DNA of 64,000 nucleotides, taken from positions 1,390,501 through 1,454,500 of the forward strand of contig NZ_JBEWXT010000001.1 in NCBI RefSeq assembly GCF_040538665.1, written 5' to 3'. The notes under the pieces are model-generated. The model was not told where the DNA came from, made no database searches, and saw only the letters and a list, made by a program, of their open reading frames with translations. The position numbers and the translations under genes were made by a program. Source of the DNA: Aureibaculum sp. 2308TA14-22. Lineage in GTDB: Bacteria; Bacteroidota; Bacteroidia; Flavobacteriales; Flavobacteriaceae. Shown piece by piece: positions 56,106 through 64,000 of the stretch. Each line of letters starts with the position of its first letter. Positions within the stretch are counted from its first letter, which is position 1.

Positions 56106-57178
56106 ACCGTTTTAACTATAATAAAAAGACCAAGTATAGCTTGGTCTTTTTTTGTTTTCTACTGGTTTTTGCTTGTGAACAACAACCAGAAATAACTAAC
56201 CTTAACGTGAATTATAACGATGATAAGGCTATTGGAGTTTCCTTTGTCGCTGACAACAACCAAAAAAAATTTTCAATTCATTTAAAAGACAATGTAACAC
56301 CAGTTTTAGGTAACTTTTCTTCAGAAAATAATACGCAAACATTCACACCAATTGTTCCGTTTTCAAATGGCGAAACGTATACCATTTTACGTGAAGAACA
56401 TATACTTTCAAGTTTTACCATAAAACCTAAAAATAGGTCTACCTCGCCAGAAGTAGTAGCCATTTATCCAACAACAGGCGTAGTACCTGAAAACTTATTA
56501 AAAATGTATGTTGATTTTTCCAAACCCATGCAAGAAGTTGGAAACGTACTAGATTTTATAACCGTTTTTAATAAAACCACAAACAAAAAAGTGGATGTGT
56601 TTTTAGAATTAGAAACGGAATTATGGAATGCCAATCACACTCTGTTAACTTTATGGCTAGATCCGGGGCGAATTAAAAAAGAGTTGATTCCAAATAAAGA
56701 AAAAGGACTGCCCATTATGAATGGACATGTTTATGAAATTTCAGTCAATAAAAACTTTAGAGATGCTGACGGAAACGAGTTGAAACAAAGCTATACTAAA
56801 ACGGTTACGGTTACGAACCGAGATGAAAACAAACCAAAAGTTGATGATTTTGAGATTCAAATCCCTACAACTAAAACTTCTCCTTTAATTATTCAATTTA
56901 ACGAACCATTGGATGCTATGTTGCTGACAGAAGTGTTTACTATTTATAATAATAAGGATGAAAAGATAGAGGGCAACTATCAACTCCAAAACGAAGAAAC
57001 TTCTGTAGCATTTACACCAACAAGAAACTGGAAATCCGATACATATAAGATTGAAATACAATCGAGGTTAGAAGATTTAGCAGGTAATAACCTCAATCGG
57101 CTGTTTGATGAGGACTTGTTAAATAAAGATAAATTAGAAGATTCACCTTTTAAGGAAATTTATTTTGTTATAAAATAG
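56096..57178 (+). CDS. lipoprotein with bacterial Ig-like domains
   Basis: 360 residues. The signal peptide ends in lipobox V-F-A-C (Cys27). Residues ~105-225 and ~235-340 look like SbsA-type bacterial Ig-like domains (V-V-A-I-Y-P-T-T-G-V-V-P ... Y-V-D-F-S-K-P-M; I-I-Q-F-N-E-P-L-D). It overlaps the preceding gene by ten bases. A textbook intrinsic terminator (56123-56153) lies inside the codons of the signal peptide, so expression may depend on read-through or translation. Probably displayed on the outer membrane and working with the upstream product. Confidence 0.78.
   Translation: MDVNRFNYNKKTKYSLVFFCFLLVFACEQQPEITNLNVNYNDDKAIGVSFVADNNQKKFSIHLKDNVTPVLGNFSSENNTQTFTPIVPFSNGETYTILREEHILSSFTIKPKNRSTSPEVVAIYPTTGVVPENLLKMYVDFSKPMQEVGNVLDFITVFNKTTNKKVDVFLELETELWNANHTLLTLWLDPGRIKKELIPNKEKGLPIMNGHVYEISVNKNFRDADGNELKQSYTKTVTVTNRDENKPKVDDFEIQIPTTKTSPLIIQFNEPLDAMLLTEVFTIYNNKDEKIEGNYQLQNEETSVAFTPTRNWKSDTYKIEIQSRLEDLAGNNLNRLFDEDLLNKDKLEDSPFKEIYFVIK
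56123..56153 (+). terminator. intrinsic terminator embedded in coding sequence
   Basis: Perfect 12-bp stem AAAAAGACCAAG/CTTGGTCTTTTT, loop of five, then two further T. It starts 18 bases after the stop at 56105, where a terminator for that gene is expected, yet lies within codons 10-20 of the overlapping lipoprotein gene. Confidence 0.8.
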
Positions 57179-57179
57179 C

Positions 57180-57300
57180 GAATACAAAAAAATTGTATTC
57201 AGCCACTGGCTAAACCAACAATTCAAAATGTCCTATACTATTCTGCATGGAGCCTGACCCGAGTTTATCGAGGAGTTATTTTACTTTACTCACTGTTCTA
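57180..57300. repeat. interspersed repeat, copy A (both modules)
   Basis: An 8-bp perfect palindrome (57180-57200) runs into module 1, a hairpin with arms around AGCCA-C-TGGCT (to ~57223), then module 2 from AAAATGTCC to about 57297, with CCCGAG/CGAGG partial dyad. Same modules at 61887-61965 and 63881-64000. It follows the Ig-like lipoprotein gene. Confidence 0.75.
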
Positions 57301-57356
57301 ATAATAATAAGATGATATGAGTACAATAGCCACAGCTCAGCAGCTAGTCCCAACAA

Positions 57357-58193
57357 TTAGTACTTGAAATTTGAATAAAACACACCTCTATGATTCATAA
57401 AAGAATTCTTTTTTTTATTTAAATCCAATCTGCCGCCGTTAAAATCGGTAGCAGGAAGTCCCAATTCATTAAATAGACAAGCCGTAGCGGCATAGTCCCA
57501 GATACTTCCACCACCGTTTTCTTTTTTAGGCAGTTTTAACATACAAGCGGGTCCGTTTTCTAATACATAAATGGCATTTAAAACAGAGCCTGCTCCAGCA
57601 ATTTCTTTGATACCATTCAGCTTTAATGCTGCTGCTTTTTTATGCAATATCTTTTCAATTTCGGCTGCACGTGGTGTGTCACTTAATTTTTTGTCGGAAA
57701 CATAGGTTAGATGCGTGTTTATTGTGTTGATTACAAATGGTTTATTGTTTTTAAAGACACCTTTTCCTTTAATAGCATGATACACCGTATTTGTACTGGG
57801 ATTATACACAACGCCAATGTATGGTGTACCGTCTTTTGCTATTAACGCAATGGACACAGAAAAACCGGGATGTTTGTTTATAAAAGCTAGGGTACCATCG
57901 ATAGGGTCAATGCACCAAAAAAAATCTTTTTCAAACCGACCACCATCATCTTCGGTCTCTTCCGATAGCAGTGCGATATTAAACTGTTTACATGTAGGTA
58001 AAAGATGAGCAAGAATTTCTTTTTCGCATTTTAGATCTACTTCAGTGACCACTTGCGAGGCATAATTCGTCGTTGAATCTTTTAGTTGAACCGCAACATC
58101 ATCATTCAGATGCTTAAGAATGATTTTACCTGCCGAAAGTGCTGCTTTTATGGCGATGGTACTCAGATGTGAAAAATCCATGGTGCTATACAT
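57357..58193 (-). CDS. cysQ: 3'(2'),5'-bisphosphate nucleotidase (inositol monophosphatase family)
   Basis: 278 residues (an ATG four codons in is an alternative start). Metal-binding motifs are [16 protein letters not shown] and W-D-Y-A-A-T near the C-terminus. The G-T-L-A-F variant and overall length match CysQ, which removes 3'-phosphoadenosine 5'-phosphate produced in sulfur assimilation. An inositol-monophosphatase role is the alternative. Overlaps the upstream kinase-like gene by eight bases, so the two are coupled. Confidence 0.85.
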   Translation of the reverse strand: MYSTMDFSHLSTIAIKAALSAGKIILKHLNDDVAVQLKDSTTNYASQVVTEVDLKCEKEILAHLLPTCKQFNIALLSEETEDDGGRFEKDFFWCIDPIDGTLAFINKHPGFSVSIALIAKDGTPYIGVVYNPSTNTVYHAIKGKGVFKNNKPFVINTINTHLTYVSDKKLSDTPRAAEIEKILHKKAAALKLNGIKEIAGAGSVLNAIYVLENGPACMLKLPKKENGGGSIWDYAATACLFNELGLPATDFNGGRLDLNKKKNSFMNHRGVFYSNFKY

Positions 58194-59133
58194 TTTTTAT
58201 TACTGCTGCAGTTATACGTTCACTATAACTATTAATTTTCCAATGGCCGGGACTCCATCCTTTTAAGAAGCGGTGAAAATCCGCCCAGGCAACGTGATAT
58301 AAAGATCGCCATTCTTTTTCAAGAGCAGCATTGCTCGCTTTCATTTCGTTTTGCAAATGCATAAAATAAGTATCTAAAAGTTGCTCTTCCAATCGCTCAC
58401 AGTCATTTTCATGTAAACAACTACCTATAAAATAGGCAACATCTTTCATTCCGCAAGCGCCACCTACATATTGAAAATCTACGCCAGCAACGGGTCCTTC
58501 TTCAGAAAAACAGAAGTTTGCCAGTTTGGCATCTCCATGCACCAATGTCTTATAGGTACAGCTATTCAGTTTTTTATCAATTCTAGAGGCGGCGTTTTTC
58601 AATTTTTTATCTTCCAATGCGGCCAATTCATCGGGTCTTGTTTCCAGATGCCAATAGGTTCCTGATTGCCATAATCCTTCAGGTACTTTGCCAAGGTAAC
58701 TTGCGTGAAATTGTGCCAACCATTTTAAACATTGGGTAATTTCTTCCCAGTTCACTGAGGCTTTACGAATGGCGTAGCCAGCAGCATCTAAATCCTCTAA
58801 GACCATCAAAACTTCGCCATTCAGCGTTTCAATGGCTAAACATGTTGGTAATCGAGCGGCACTATGCTTACTATAGGAGGTATACCAATTGGTTTCAACT
58901 TGATATGACTTTAATTTTCTTTGATGTCCTACATTCGTATTCCATCCTCGGGGATGCTGGTTAGAGCGTGGTAATTGAACATGTTTTACGATTACACTAG
59001 CCATAGGAGCATGCTCTAGGCCAATTCTCATAATTTTTCCATAGCCACTCCATAATTCCTGAATTACTTCTTTTTCAACTAATGAAGAAGCACCGGTGCA
59101 TTGCAGAATGATCGATTTAAAATGGGGATGCAT
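58186..59133 (-). CDS. APH/ecdysteroid-kinase-like phosphotransferase
   Basis: 315 residues. The kinase core includes the catalytic loop [10 protein letters not shown] (Asp and Asn) and the metal-binding G-V-D-F-Q-Y-V-G-G, as in small-molecule kinases of the choline/aminoglycoside/EcKL group. The glycine-rich loop is weak. Substrate unknown. It is co-transcribed with cysQ, which might imply a phosphorylated small metabolite, but this is speculative. Confidence 0.82.
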   Translation of the reverse strand: MHPHFKSIILQCTGASSLVEKEVIQELWSGYGKIMRIGLEHAPMASVIVKHVQLPRSNQHPRGWNTNVGHQRKLKSYQVETNWYTSYSKHSAARLPTCLAIETLNGEVLMVLEDLDAAGYAIRKASVNWEEITQCLKWLAQFHASYLGKVPEGLWQSGTYWHLETRPDELAALEDKKLKNAASRIDKKLNSCTYKTLVHGDAKLANFCFSEEGPVAGVDFQYVGGACGMKDVAYFIGSCLHENDCERLEEQLLDTYFMHLQNEMKASNAALEKEWRSLYHVAWADFHRFLKGWSPGHWKINSYSERITAAVIKNV

Positions 59134-59261
59134 AAGACCTCAAATATAATAAAGTATTAACATTATAGTGAACTCAATGAGCCGTTAATTACTTTAACGT
59201 ATTTCATAAATAAGTAAGGTCAAGTAGGCCATTTTTTTTGAGAAAGCTCATTCGGTTTGGA

Positions 59262-59322
59262 ATTTCTGCATGGAACGTGTCCCGAGTTTATCTAGGGATT
59301 ATTTTGCTTTGCTCACAGTTAT
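59262..59322. repeat. interspersed repeat, copy B (module 2 only)
   Basis: TTCTGCATGGAACGTGTCCCGAGTTTATCTAGGGATTATTTTGCTTTGCTCAC-type sequence (given in part: the CCCGAGTTTAT core is at 59281) matches module 2 of copies A and D. The hairpin module is absent. Rest of the 300-base gap (59134-59433) shows nothing. Confidence 0.65.
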
Positions 59323-59433
59323 AATGTTGTTTTAGTGATTCATGAGTTCCAATTTTAAGTAAGGAGAAAAAACATAAAGGTTTCAAAAAATAGTAGAAGT
59401 AAATAGAGTAATCATCTATAATCTACTCCTTTT

Positions 59434-60123
59434 CTATGCTTTTATTTTTTGCAATAGACTGTTTTTATACTTCCGGCCAATTGGTATTTTTTGATTGCCT
59501 ATTGACACAATATTACCGCTAATCTTTACTATTTCTGCACAATTTATAATAAAGGACTTATGAACTTGTATAAAGTCCGACAACGGTAATTTTTGCTTCC
59601 ATTTTTTTAATGAGTCAATGTAGGTGTGTTTGCCATTCTTGGTGACAATACTTACATAATTTCGATCAGATTCAATATAAATAATATCATTTACAAAAAG
59701 GCGATGTAGTGTTTTATCAATTTTTAAAATAATAACATCTTCATTGGTTTTCACAGCAGATTCAACTGCTTTAGATGACATTTCAACTTTGTTTATCGCT
59801 TTTAAAAAACGTTCAAAAGAGAATGGTTTCACAAGATAATCTTGTATTGTCCAATGTTCAAAGCTCTCAGCTGCATAATTGGAATAAGCAGTTGTCATTA
59901 TAATTGCTGGCGGATTTGGAAGTGTTGCAATAAACGCCATTCCATTAATATCGGGCAGGTTTATGTCTAGAAAAAGTAAGTCTATTTGATCTGTACTTAA
60001 AGCTAAATTTGCTTCTAAAGCAGTTTGATATACTGCCACTAATTCTAACTGTTTTAATTTAGAAATATAACTTTTTAGGATGCGTTGTGCCGGAAGTTCA
60101 TCCTCTATTATAATGCACTTCAT
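59434..60123 (-). CDS. LytTR-family response regulator
   Basis: 229 residues. The receiver domain (1-120) has the acidic pair E-D (7-8), phospho-acceptor Asp53 in L-F-L-D-I-N-L-P and the lysine in V-K-P-F. The C-terminal LytTR DNA-binding domain (about 130-229; Y-I-E-S-D-R-N-Y-V-S-I ... V-H-K-S-F-I-I-N) is intact. It overlaps the sensor kinase by four bases. LytTR proteins bind tandem boxes two turns apart, so the repeats at 51288-51319 are worth testing as a site. Confidence 0.93.
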   Translation of the reverse strand: MKCIIIEDELPAQRILKSYISKLKQLELVAVYQTALEANLALSTDQIDLLFLDINLPDINGMAFIATLPNPPAIIMTTAYSNYAAESFEHWTIQDYLVKPFSFERFLKAINKVEMSSKAVESAVKTNEDVIILKIDKTLHRLFVNDIIYIESDRNYVSIVTKNGKHTYIDSLKKWKQKLPLSDFIQVHKSFIINCAEIVKISGNIVSIGNQKIPIGRKYKNSLLQKIKA

Positions 60124-61091
60124 TGCAGCTTAATTTTTAAGTTAGCTATAAAATATTCGTTTTCTATAAAAACTAAACTATGCTTCTTTGGATAAAGTAA
60201 AGACAATCTTTTTTTAAGATTCTGAAGGCCTATTACAGTATTATTTTCCTTTGATTTTGGTGTTGCAATTGCATTTTTGCAATGACAGTATAATTCACCT
60301 TCATTCATTTTTATATGAATGTCAATTGTAGTTTTTGCCGCACTGTGTTTAAAAGCATTTTCAATGATACCTATTAATAATAAGGGTGCAATCTCATAGT
60401 TTAGACTGTCTATTTCTTTGGTGTAATTTATTATTTTAACTCCCTCAGTCCGTATTTTCTGAAAATCGATATAATTGTCCAAATATTCAATCTCTTTTTG
60501 CAAGGAAACAAATTGAGAATTGCTACCGTGCAGAACATGTTTTAAATTGTCCGATAGCTTTAAAATCATCTTAGGGGTTTCATCTAGCTTTTCCAAAGAA
60601 TACGCATAAATAGTATTTAAGTTGTTGAATAAAACATGTGGATTTATCTGCGACTTTAAAAATTGCAGTTCCATAGCCGTGTTTTCGAGTTTAATTTGTT
60701 CAAATTCTTCTTGTTTATCAATAAACCTGAAAAGCACCCAAACAAAGGAAAAGAAAACGATAGGTACTAAAGTCTGCCAAAGATAATCAGACAAACACTT
60801 CATTATAGAACAGCCACATTGTGCAAAATAATTACAATAGACCTGTGTTGCCAAAACAGCAATTAAGCCAATAATAATAGCATATAAAAAATACCATTTT
60901 TTTTTGATAAAATACGGAAGCAATAATTGATTGTTGATATAAACAATAGCAATAAGAATAAAAAAGTATTGAAGAAAGGGATTCTCTTTCCAATAATAAT
61001 TTGAAAAAACAAACAAGGATATAAACACGAACAATGCCCAAAAGAGCAAGTGGATCAAAATTTTGGAAGCCTTGTTACGTATAAAGTCCAT
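60120..61091 (-). CDS. LytS/YpdA-type sensor histidine kinase
   Basis: 323 residues with about four transmembrane helices in the first 130 residues, then a His_kinase domain with the phospho-acceptor in S-Q-I-N-P-H-V-L-F-N-N-L-N (the usual F replaced by V) and an ATPase end with G-I-I-E-N-A-F-K-H-S and G-L-Q-N-L-K-K-R-L. No periplasmic sensor domain of size, so it probably senses within the membrane. It is translationally coupled to the LytTR regulator. Confidence 0.92.
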   Translation of the reverse strand: MDFIRNKASKILIHLLFWALFVFISLFVFSNYYWKENPFLQYFFILIAIVYINNQLLLPYFIKKKWYFLYAIIIGLIAVLATQVYCNYFAQCGCSIMKCLSDYLWQTLVPIVFFSFVWVLFRFIDKQEEFEQIKLENTAMELQFLKSQINPHVLFNNLNTIYAYSLEKLDETPKMILKLSDNLKHVLHGSNSQFVSLQKEIEYLDNYIDFQKIRTEGVKIINYTKEIDSLNYEIAPLLLIGIIENAFKHSAAKTTIDIHIKMNEGELYCHCKNAIATPKSKENNTVIGLQNLKKRLSLLYPKKHSLVFIENEYFIANLKIKLQ

Positions 61092-61184
61092 AAGATAAAT
61101 TGACTGCTAATGTAGCATTTACAACTTGAATTATCAATTTTTAGGTACAAACGGGATGTTAAGCTGTACTAACGACATAAATGC

Positions 61185-61226
61185 ACAATGTAAGCCCATT
61201 GCTGTTGTTCGCATTATTTACATTGT
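61185..61226. promoter_or_regulatory. 9-bp inverted repeat between the LytS gene and the thioredoxin-like gene
   Basis: ACAATGTAA (61185-61193) and TTACATTGT (61218-61226) are perfect inverted copies 24 bases apart. They lie between the divergent kinase gene and the thioredoxin-like gene's promoter, as expected of an operator or a stem-loop. Confidence 0.4.
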
Positions 61227-61242
61227 ACATGCTACACCAAAA

Positions 61243-61273
61243 TTGTTCTACTGCTTAGAGTACGATATGTTTG
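61243..61273 (+). promoter_or_regulatory. promoter of the thioredoxin-like gene
   Basis: TTG (61243-61245), 20 bp, then TATGTTTG (61266-61273), an exact TTG/TAnnTTTG pair. The ATG at 61296 follows after 22 bases. Confidence 0.75.
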
Positions 61274-61295
61274 ACACAACATTAAAACAAAACAT

Positions 61296-61856
61296 ATGTT
61301 AAAATTAGTCACCACAATTGTCTTTTCAATAATTTTTTCAATTGCAATCCATACACAATCAATCAATCAGAAATCAACGGACCATAATGGTCGCGAAATA
61401 TTATTAGGTAAGATTGATAAAAGCGGACTCACGGAAAACTCATTCAATACTTGGTTTACCCCAAACTATGATGCCTATAAAGTTGATACCAAAACCCTAA
61501 AATTGATTAAAAAAGAGTTAAACAACTATACAATTACTGCTTTTATGGGTACTTGGTGTGGCGATAGTAAGCGTGAGGTGCCTAAGTTTTATAAAATACT
61601 TGAAGCGGCAGATTACCCTATGGAACAACTGACTTTCATTGCTGTAGGTAATTCTAAAACCAACTACAAAAAAAGCCCAACAGGTGAAGAAAAAGGATTA
61701 AACATTGTACGTGTACCTACTTTTATATTTTATAAAAACGGTAAAGAAGTAAACCGAATTATAGAAGATCCTGTTGTTTCTTTTGAAAAGGATATCGAGG
61801 CAATAATTACAGGTAAAACGTACGTTCCTAATTATGCAGAGATGAAAGTTAAGTAA
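61296..61856 (+). CDS. secreted thioredoxin-fold protein with CGDS active-site motif
   Basis: 186 residues with a signal peptide. The thioredoxin fold has M-G-T-W-C-G-D-S-K-R-E-V-P at the active site and the cis-proline in R-V-P-T-F-I-F-Y-K-N-G-K-E. The usual second cysteine (C-x-x-C) is replaced by serine, so only one thiol is left. A single-thiol enzyme could act in disulfide isomerisation, glutathionylation-like chemistry or as a binder rather than as a reductase. A well-formed promoter lies just upstream. Confidence 0.85.
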   Translation: MLKLVTTIVFSIIFSIAIHTQSINQKSTDHNGREILLGKIDKSGLTENSFNTWFTPNYDAYKVDTKTLKLIKKELNNYTITAFMGTWCGDSKREVPKFYKILEAADYPMEQLTFIAVGNSKTNYKKSPTGEEKGLNIVRVPTFIFYKNGKEVNRIIEDPVVSFEKDIEAIITGKTYVPNYAEMKVK

Positions 61857-62149
61857 TCAATTTGTTATTATAATCAGTATGCCTAAAGCATCAACTTTCT
61901 TGATTGTTCGTTCAGCCACTGGCTAAACCAAACAATGCAAAATTAATGTTCTTCATAGAGCCTCATTTTACCTAGACACATTATTTAAATTTTTCTTCTA
62001 CAGAACATCTTTTACTAGATTTTGAGATTAGATTGTGCACAACTAAATGTGTATCGCGTCATAATTAGTTTTTACATATAAATTGATATATTGGTAATTA
62101 TTTATTCTTAATGAAGAAATAGTTCATTAAAACTCTTTTTAGACTTAGT
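61857..62149. repeat. interspersed repeat, copy C (module 1, partial module 2) in a 293-base gap
   Basis: From 61887: CATCAACTTTCTTGATTGTT, then a hairpin with ATTGTTCGTTCAGCCA against TGGCTAAACCAAACAAT (61903-61936), then a truncated module 2 ending near 61965 (CATAGAGCCTC). It follows the thioredoxin-like gene and may also serve as its terminator. The rest of the gap is AT-rich with no clear signal. Confidence 0.7.
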
Positions 62150-63874
62150 ATGATGAAAAAAATAATTCGTTGCACCGCTTTAATTTTATTATTTTCTTGT
62201 GGAAATCAACAAGAAAAAATTGCCGATTTGGTAATTACAAACGCTAATGTATATACATTAAATTGGGATAATCCATCACTTGACGGAACTCCAGCAACCA
62301 ATGCACCGTTTAAAAATGGAATATGGAATTTCGATGCCGAAGCCATAGCAATTAAAAATAAGTTGATTCTGTTTGTTGGCTCTAATGATGATATTAATAA
62401 ATATATAGGTAAGAATACTCAAGTTATAGATGCGAACAATGCCGTCGTCATTCCTGGATTAATTGAATCTCACGGACATCTTCAAGAATTGGGCGAAAAA
62501 AAGGAAAGTATAAACTTAGAAAACTTAAACAAAAAAGAAATCATTGATTTAATAGAAGAACGTGCAAAAGAAGTTCCAACAGGAGAATGGATAATTGCTT
62601 CAGGTTGGGATGAGGCGATTTTTGCAAATGACTATCCAGATATGACGGAGTTAACAAGAAAAGTTTCAAACCATCCGGTTGTTTTAATAGGGTTGAGAGG
62701 ATTCGGAGCAATGGGGAATAAAATGGCTTTTGAAAAAGCTGGAATCACACAGCATACAAAAGCTACCGATGGTGGAGAAATATTAAAAGATAAAGAAGGA
62801 AACTTGAGCTATATTCTTTTGAATAGTGCTAAAAATTTATTGCTCGATAAAATTCCAAAAAGTTCTTTAGAAAAAAGAACACGGATTATGAAATATGGGT
62901 TTAATGAGTTGTTAAAGCTTGGTTTTACAACCACACATAATCTTGGCGTTGTAAAAGAACACATAGAGGTATATGAAGATATGCTTCAGAAAAAAGAGTT
63001 ACCCATGCGTGTTCATGCTTTTATAGCAGCAAGAAAATTCAATCTTCCGTTAGTAAATGAATGGATTGCAAAAGGACCAACTACGAATGATACTTCCTTT
63101 TTACAAGTCAGAGCGTTTAAAGCCTATTATGATGGTTCATTAGGTTCTCGCGGAGCAAAATTTTTAGAAGATTATGCCGATAAAGAAGGGCATACAGGAG
63201 TAGGAGGAGAAGCCTACGGATTTCATGAAGAGATGATTCGAAAAGCATTAGATGCTGGTTTTCAATTGGCCATTCATGCCATTGGAGATAAAGCGAATAG
63301 AGATGTATTAGATTTATATGAAAATTACTTTAAAGAAAATCCGGCTTCTAAAGCGTTACGTCACAGAATTGAACATGCACAAATTGTCCATCCAGATGAT
63401 TTTTCAAGATTTGCATCATTAAATATTATCGCCTCAATGGAACCAGCTCATGCAGTTGAAGATGTTCCTTGGGCAATTGATAGAATTGGTGAAGATAGAA
63501 TGAAAGGTGCGTATGCATGGAGAACCTTAAGAAAACAAAATGCCACAGTAATTTTTAATTCAGACTTTACAGGATCTGATCCTAGTTTTTTCTACGGAAT
63601 GCATAGTGCAATGACCAAGAAAAAAAGAAAAGGAGAAACAGCATGGTATCCAGAACAAGCATTTACTGCAGAAGAATCTTTACGAGCATATACCATTTGG
63701 GCAGCGTATGCATCAAAACAAGAAAGTTTAACAGGTACAATTGAAAAAGGGAAATGGGCTGATTTAACTTTTATGAATGTAGATGTGCTCAATGCAACGC
63801 CTACAGCAATTTTAAATGGAACTATTTTAAAAACAATGGTAAATGGAGCGTTTTTATATGAAAAAGAGAAGTAA
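62150..63874 (+). CDS. YtcJ-like amidohydrolase lipoprotein
   Basis: 574 residues. The signal peptide ends in lipobox L-F-S-C. The metal-dependent hydrolase core includes the H-x-H motif as E-S-H-G-H-L, A-I-H-A-I-G-D-K-A-N-R, H-R-I-E-H-A-Q-I and a late D-F-T-G-S-D-P metal aspartate region, with a beta-sandwich formed by the two ends. YtcJ/NfdA relatives hydrolyse N-substituted formamides or related amides; the substrate here is unknown. Predicted periplasmic. Confidence 0.87.
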   Translation: MMKKIIRCTALILLFSCGNQQEKIADLVITNANVYTLNWDNPSLDGTPATNAPFKNGIWNFDAEAIAIKNKLILFVGSNDDINKYIGKNTQVIDANNAVVIPGLIESHGHLQELGEKKESINLENLNKKEIIDLIEERAKEVPTGEWIIASGWDEAIFANDYPDMTELTRKVSNHPVVLIGLRGFGAMGNKMAFEKAGITQHTKATDGGEILKDKEGNLSYILLNSAKNLLLDKIPKSSLEKRTRIMKYGFNELLKLGFTTTHNLGVVKEHIEVYEDMLQKKELPMRVHAFIAARKFNLPLVNEWIAKGPTTNDTSFLQVRAFKAYYDGSLGSRGAKFLEDYADKEGHTGVGGEAYGFHEEMIRKALDAGFQLAIHAIGDKANRDVLDLYENYFKENPASKALRHRIEHAQIVHPDDFSRFASLNIIASMEPAHAVEDVPWAIDRIGEDRMKGAYAWRTLRKQNATVIFNSDFTGSDPSFFYGMHSAMTKKKRKGETAWYPEQAFTAEESLRAYTIWAAYASKQESLTGTIEKGKWADLTFMNVDVLNATPTAILNGTILKTMVNGAFLYEKEK

Positions 63875-63880
63875 ATTAGA

Positions 63881-64000
63881 CGCATCAACTTTCTTGATTG
63901 TTGCTTCAGCCATTGGTTAAACCAAACAATACAAAATGTCCTATACTATTCTGCATGGAGCCAGTCCCGAGTGTATCGAGGGGTTACTTTGCTTTGGAAA
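63881..64000. repeat. interspersed repeat, copy D (both modules, cut by window end)
   Basis: CGCATCAACTTTCTTGATTG begins the copy, then the hairpin (AGCCA-T-TGGTT with one wobble pair instead of a full match) and module 2 from 63931 (AAAATGTCC) on. It follows the amidohydrolase gene by seven bases. Confidence 0.75.

Noticed and set aside
1-64000. CRISPR arrays, rRNA, tRNA, insertion sequences, prophage genes
   Set aside because: No regularly spaced identical repeats, no tRNA or rRNA signatures and no transposase, integrase or phage structural proteins were seen by reading; a dedicated search was not run.

Overview
The window looks like chromosome from a marine-type member of the Flavobacteriaceae (Bacteroidota). 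The DNA is AT-rich. Many genes encode lipoproteins or outer-membrane proteins, and the families are typical of that group: DUF5916, M13 and S9 peptidases, sortilin-like Asp-box repeats, DUF4251, head-GIN/DUF4097-type adhesins, LytTR two-component systems and the CGDS thioredoxin-like family. Several genes carry the Bacteroidota promoter form, TTG, then about 19-20 bp, then TAnnTTTG. No rRNA, tRNA, CRISPR array or transposase was seen.

Layout. Positions 1-3475 hold a cell-wall hydrolase/ROK kinase operon and a house-cleaning nucleotide pyrophosphatase. Positions 3519-10487 hold a DPP-IV peptidase, an S15-type hydrolase, an MFS exporter, an LpxD-type acyltransferase and a cold-shock protein with a basic tail. 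Positions 10571-24587 hold an OmpA-like lipoprotein, an EamA permease, an S4 RNA-binding protein, an M23/LysM peptidase, a DUF4251 lipoprotein, a large Asp-box protein, an SLC12-like permease, a Tat-exported class V aminotransferase, a DUF1853 protein and topoisomerase III. Positions 24712-38592 hold an AraC regulator, an NTF2/DJ-1 fusion, a DUF5916 protein, an MBL hydrolase, an M13 peptidase, a second NTF2 protein, the conserved esterase/ABC triad (TesA-YbbA-YbbP type) and a short cold-shock protein. Positions 38748-43326 hold an ECF sigma/anti-sigma/GIN-adhesin cluster, including an unlisted 55-codon gene translationally coupled to its neighbour, and a third NTF2 protein.

Positions 43500-51170 are an accessory island and the most interesting part. 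A five-gene same-strand operon encodes a D12-class adenine methyltransferase, a metallophosphoesterase, an ORC/CDC6-like P-loop ATPase, an unrecognised Rossmann-like protein and a small helical protein, in the style of a defence system I cannot match to a named one. Beside it lie a small unknown protein with a diverged QueC-like enzyme, and two lipoprotein genes. A ~63-bp block with three GGG-N5-CCC-like boxes at ~22-bp period lies upstream of both the unknown/QueC-like pair and the lipoprotein pair, in the same orientation relative to each. The lipoprotein-side copy also abuts the methyltransferase promoter, so the three units may be co-regulated.

Positions 51504-64000 return to ordinary genome: an SSGG-repeat adhesin-like protein, an ABC-2 exporter, two secreted proteins (one with an intrinsic terminator embedded in its signal-peptide codons), CysQ with a small-molecule kinase, a LytS/LytTR pair, a thioredoxin-like protein and an amidohydrolase. 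A two-module interspersed repeat with a hairpin recurs after genes in this part.
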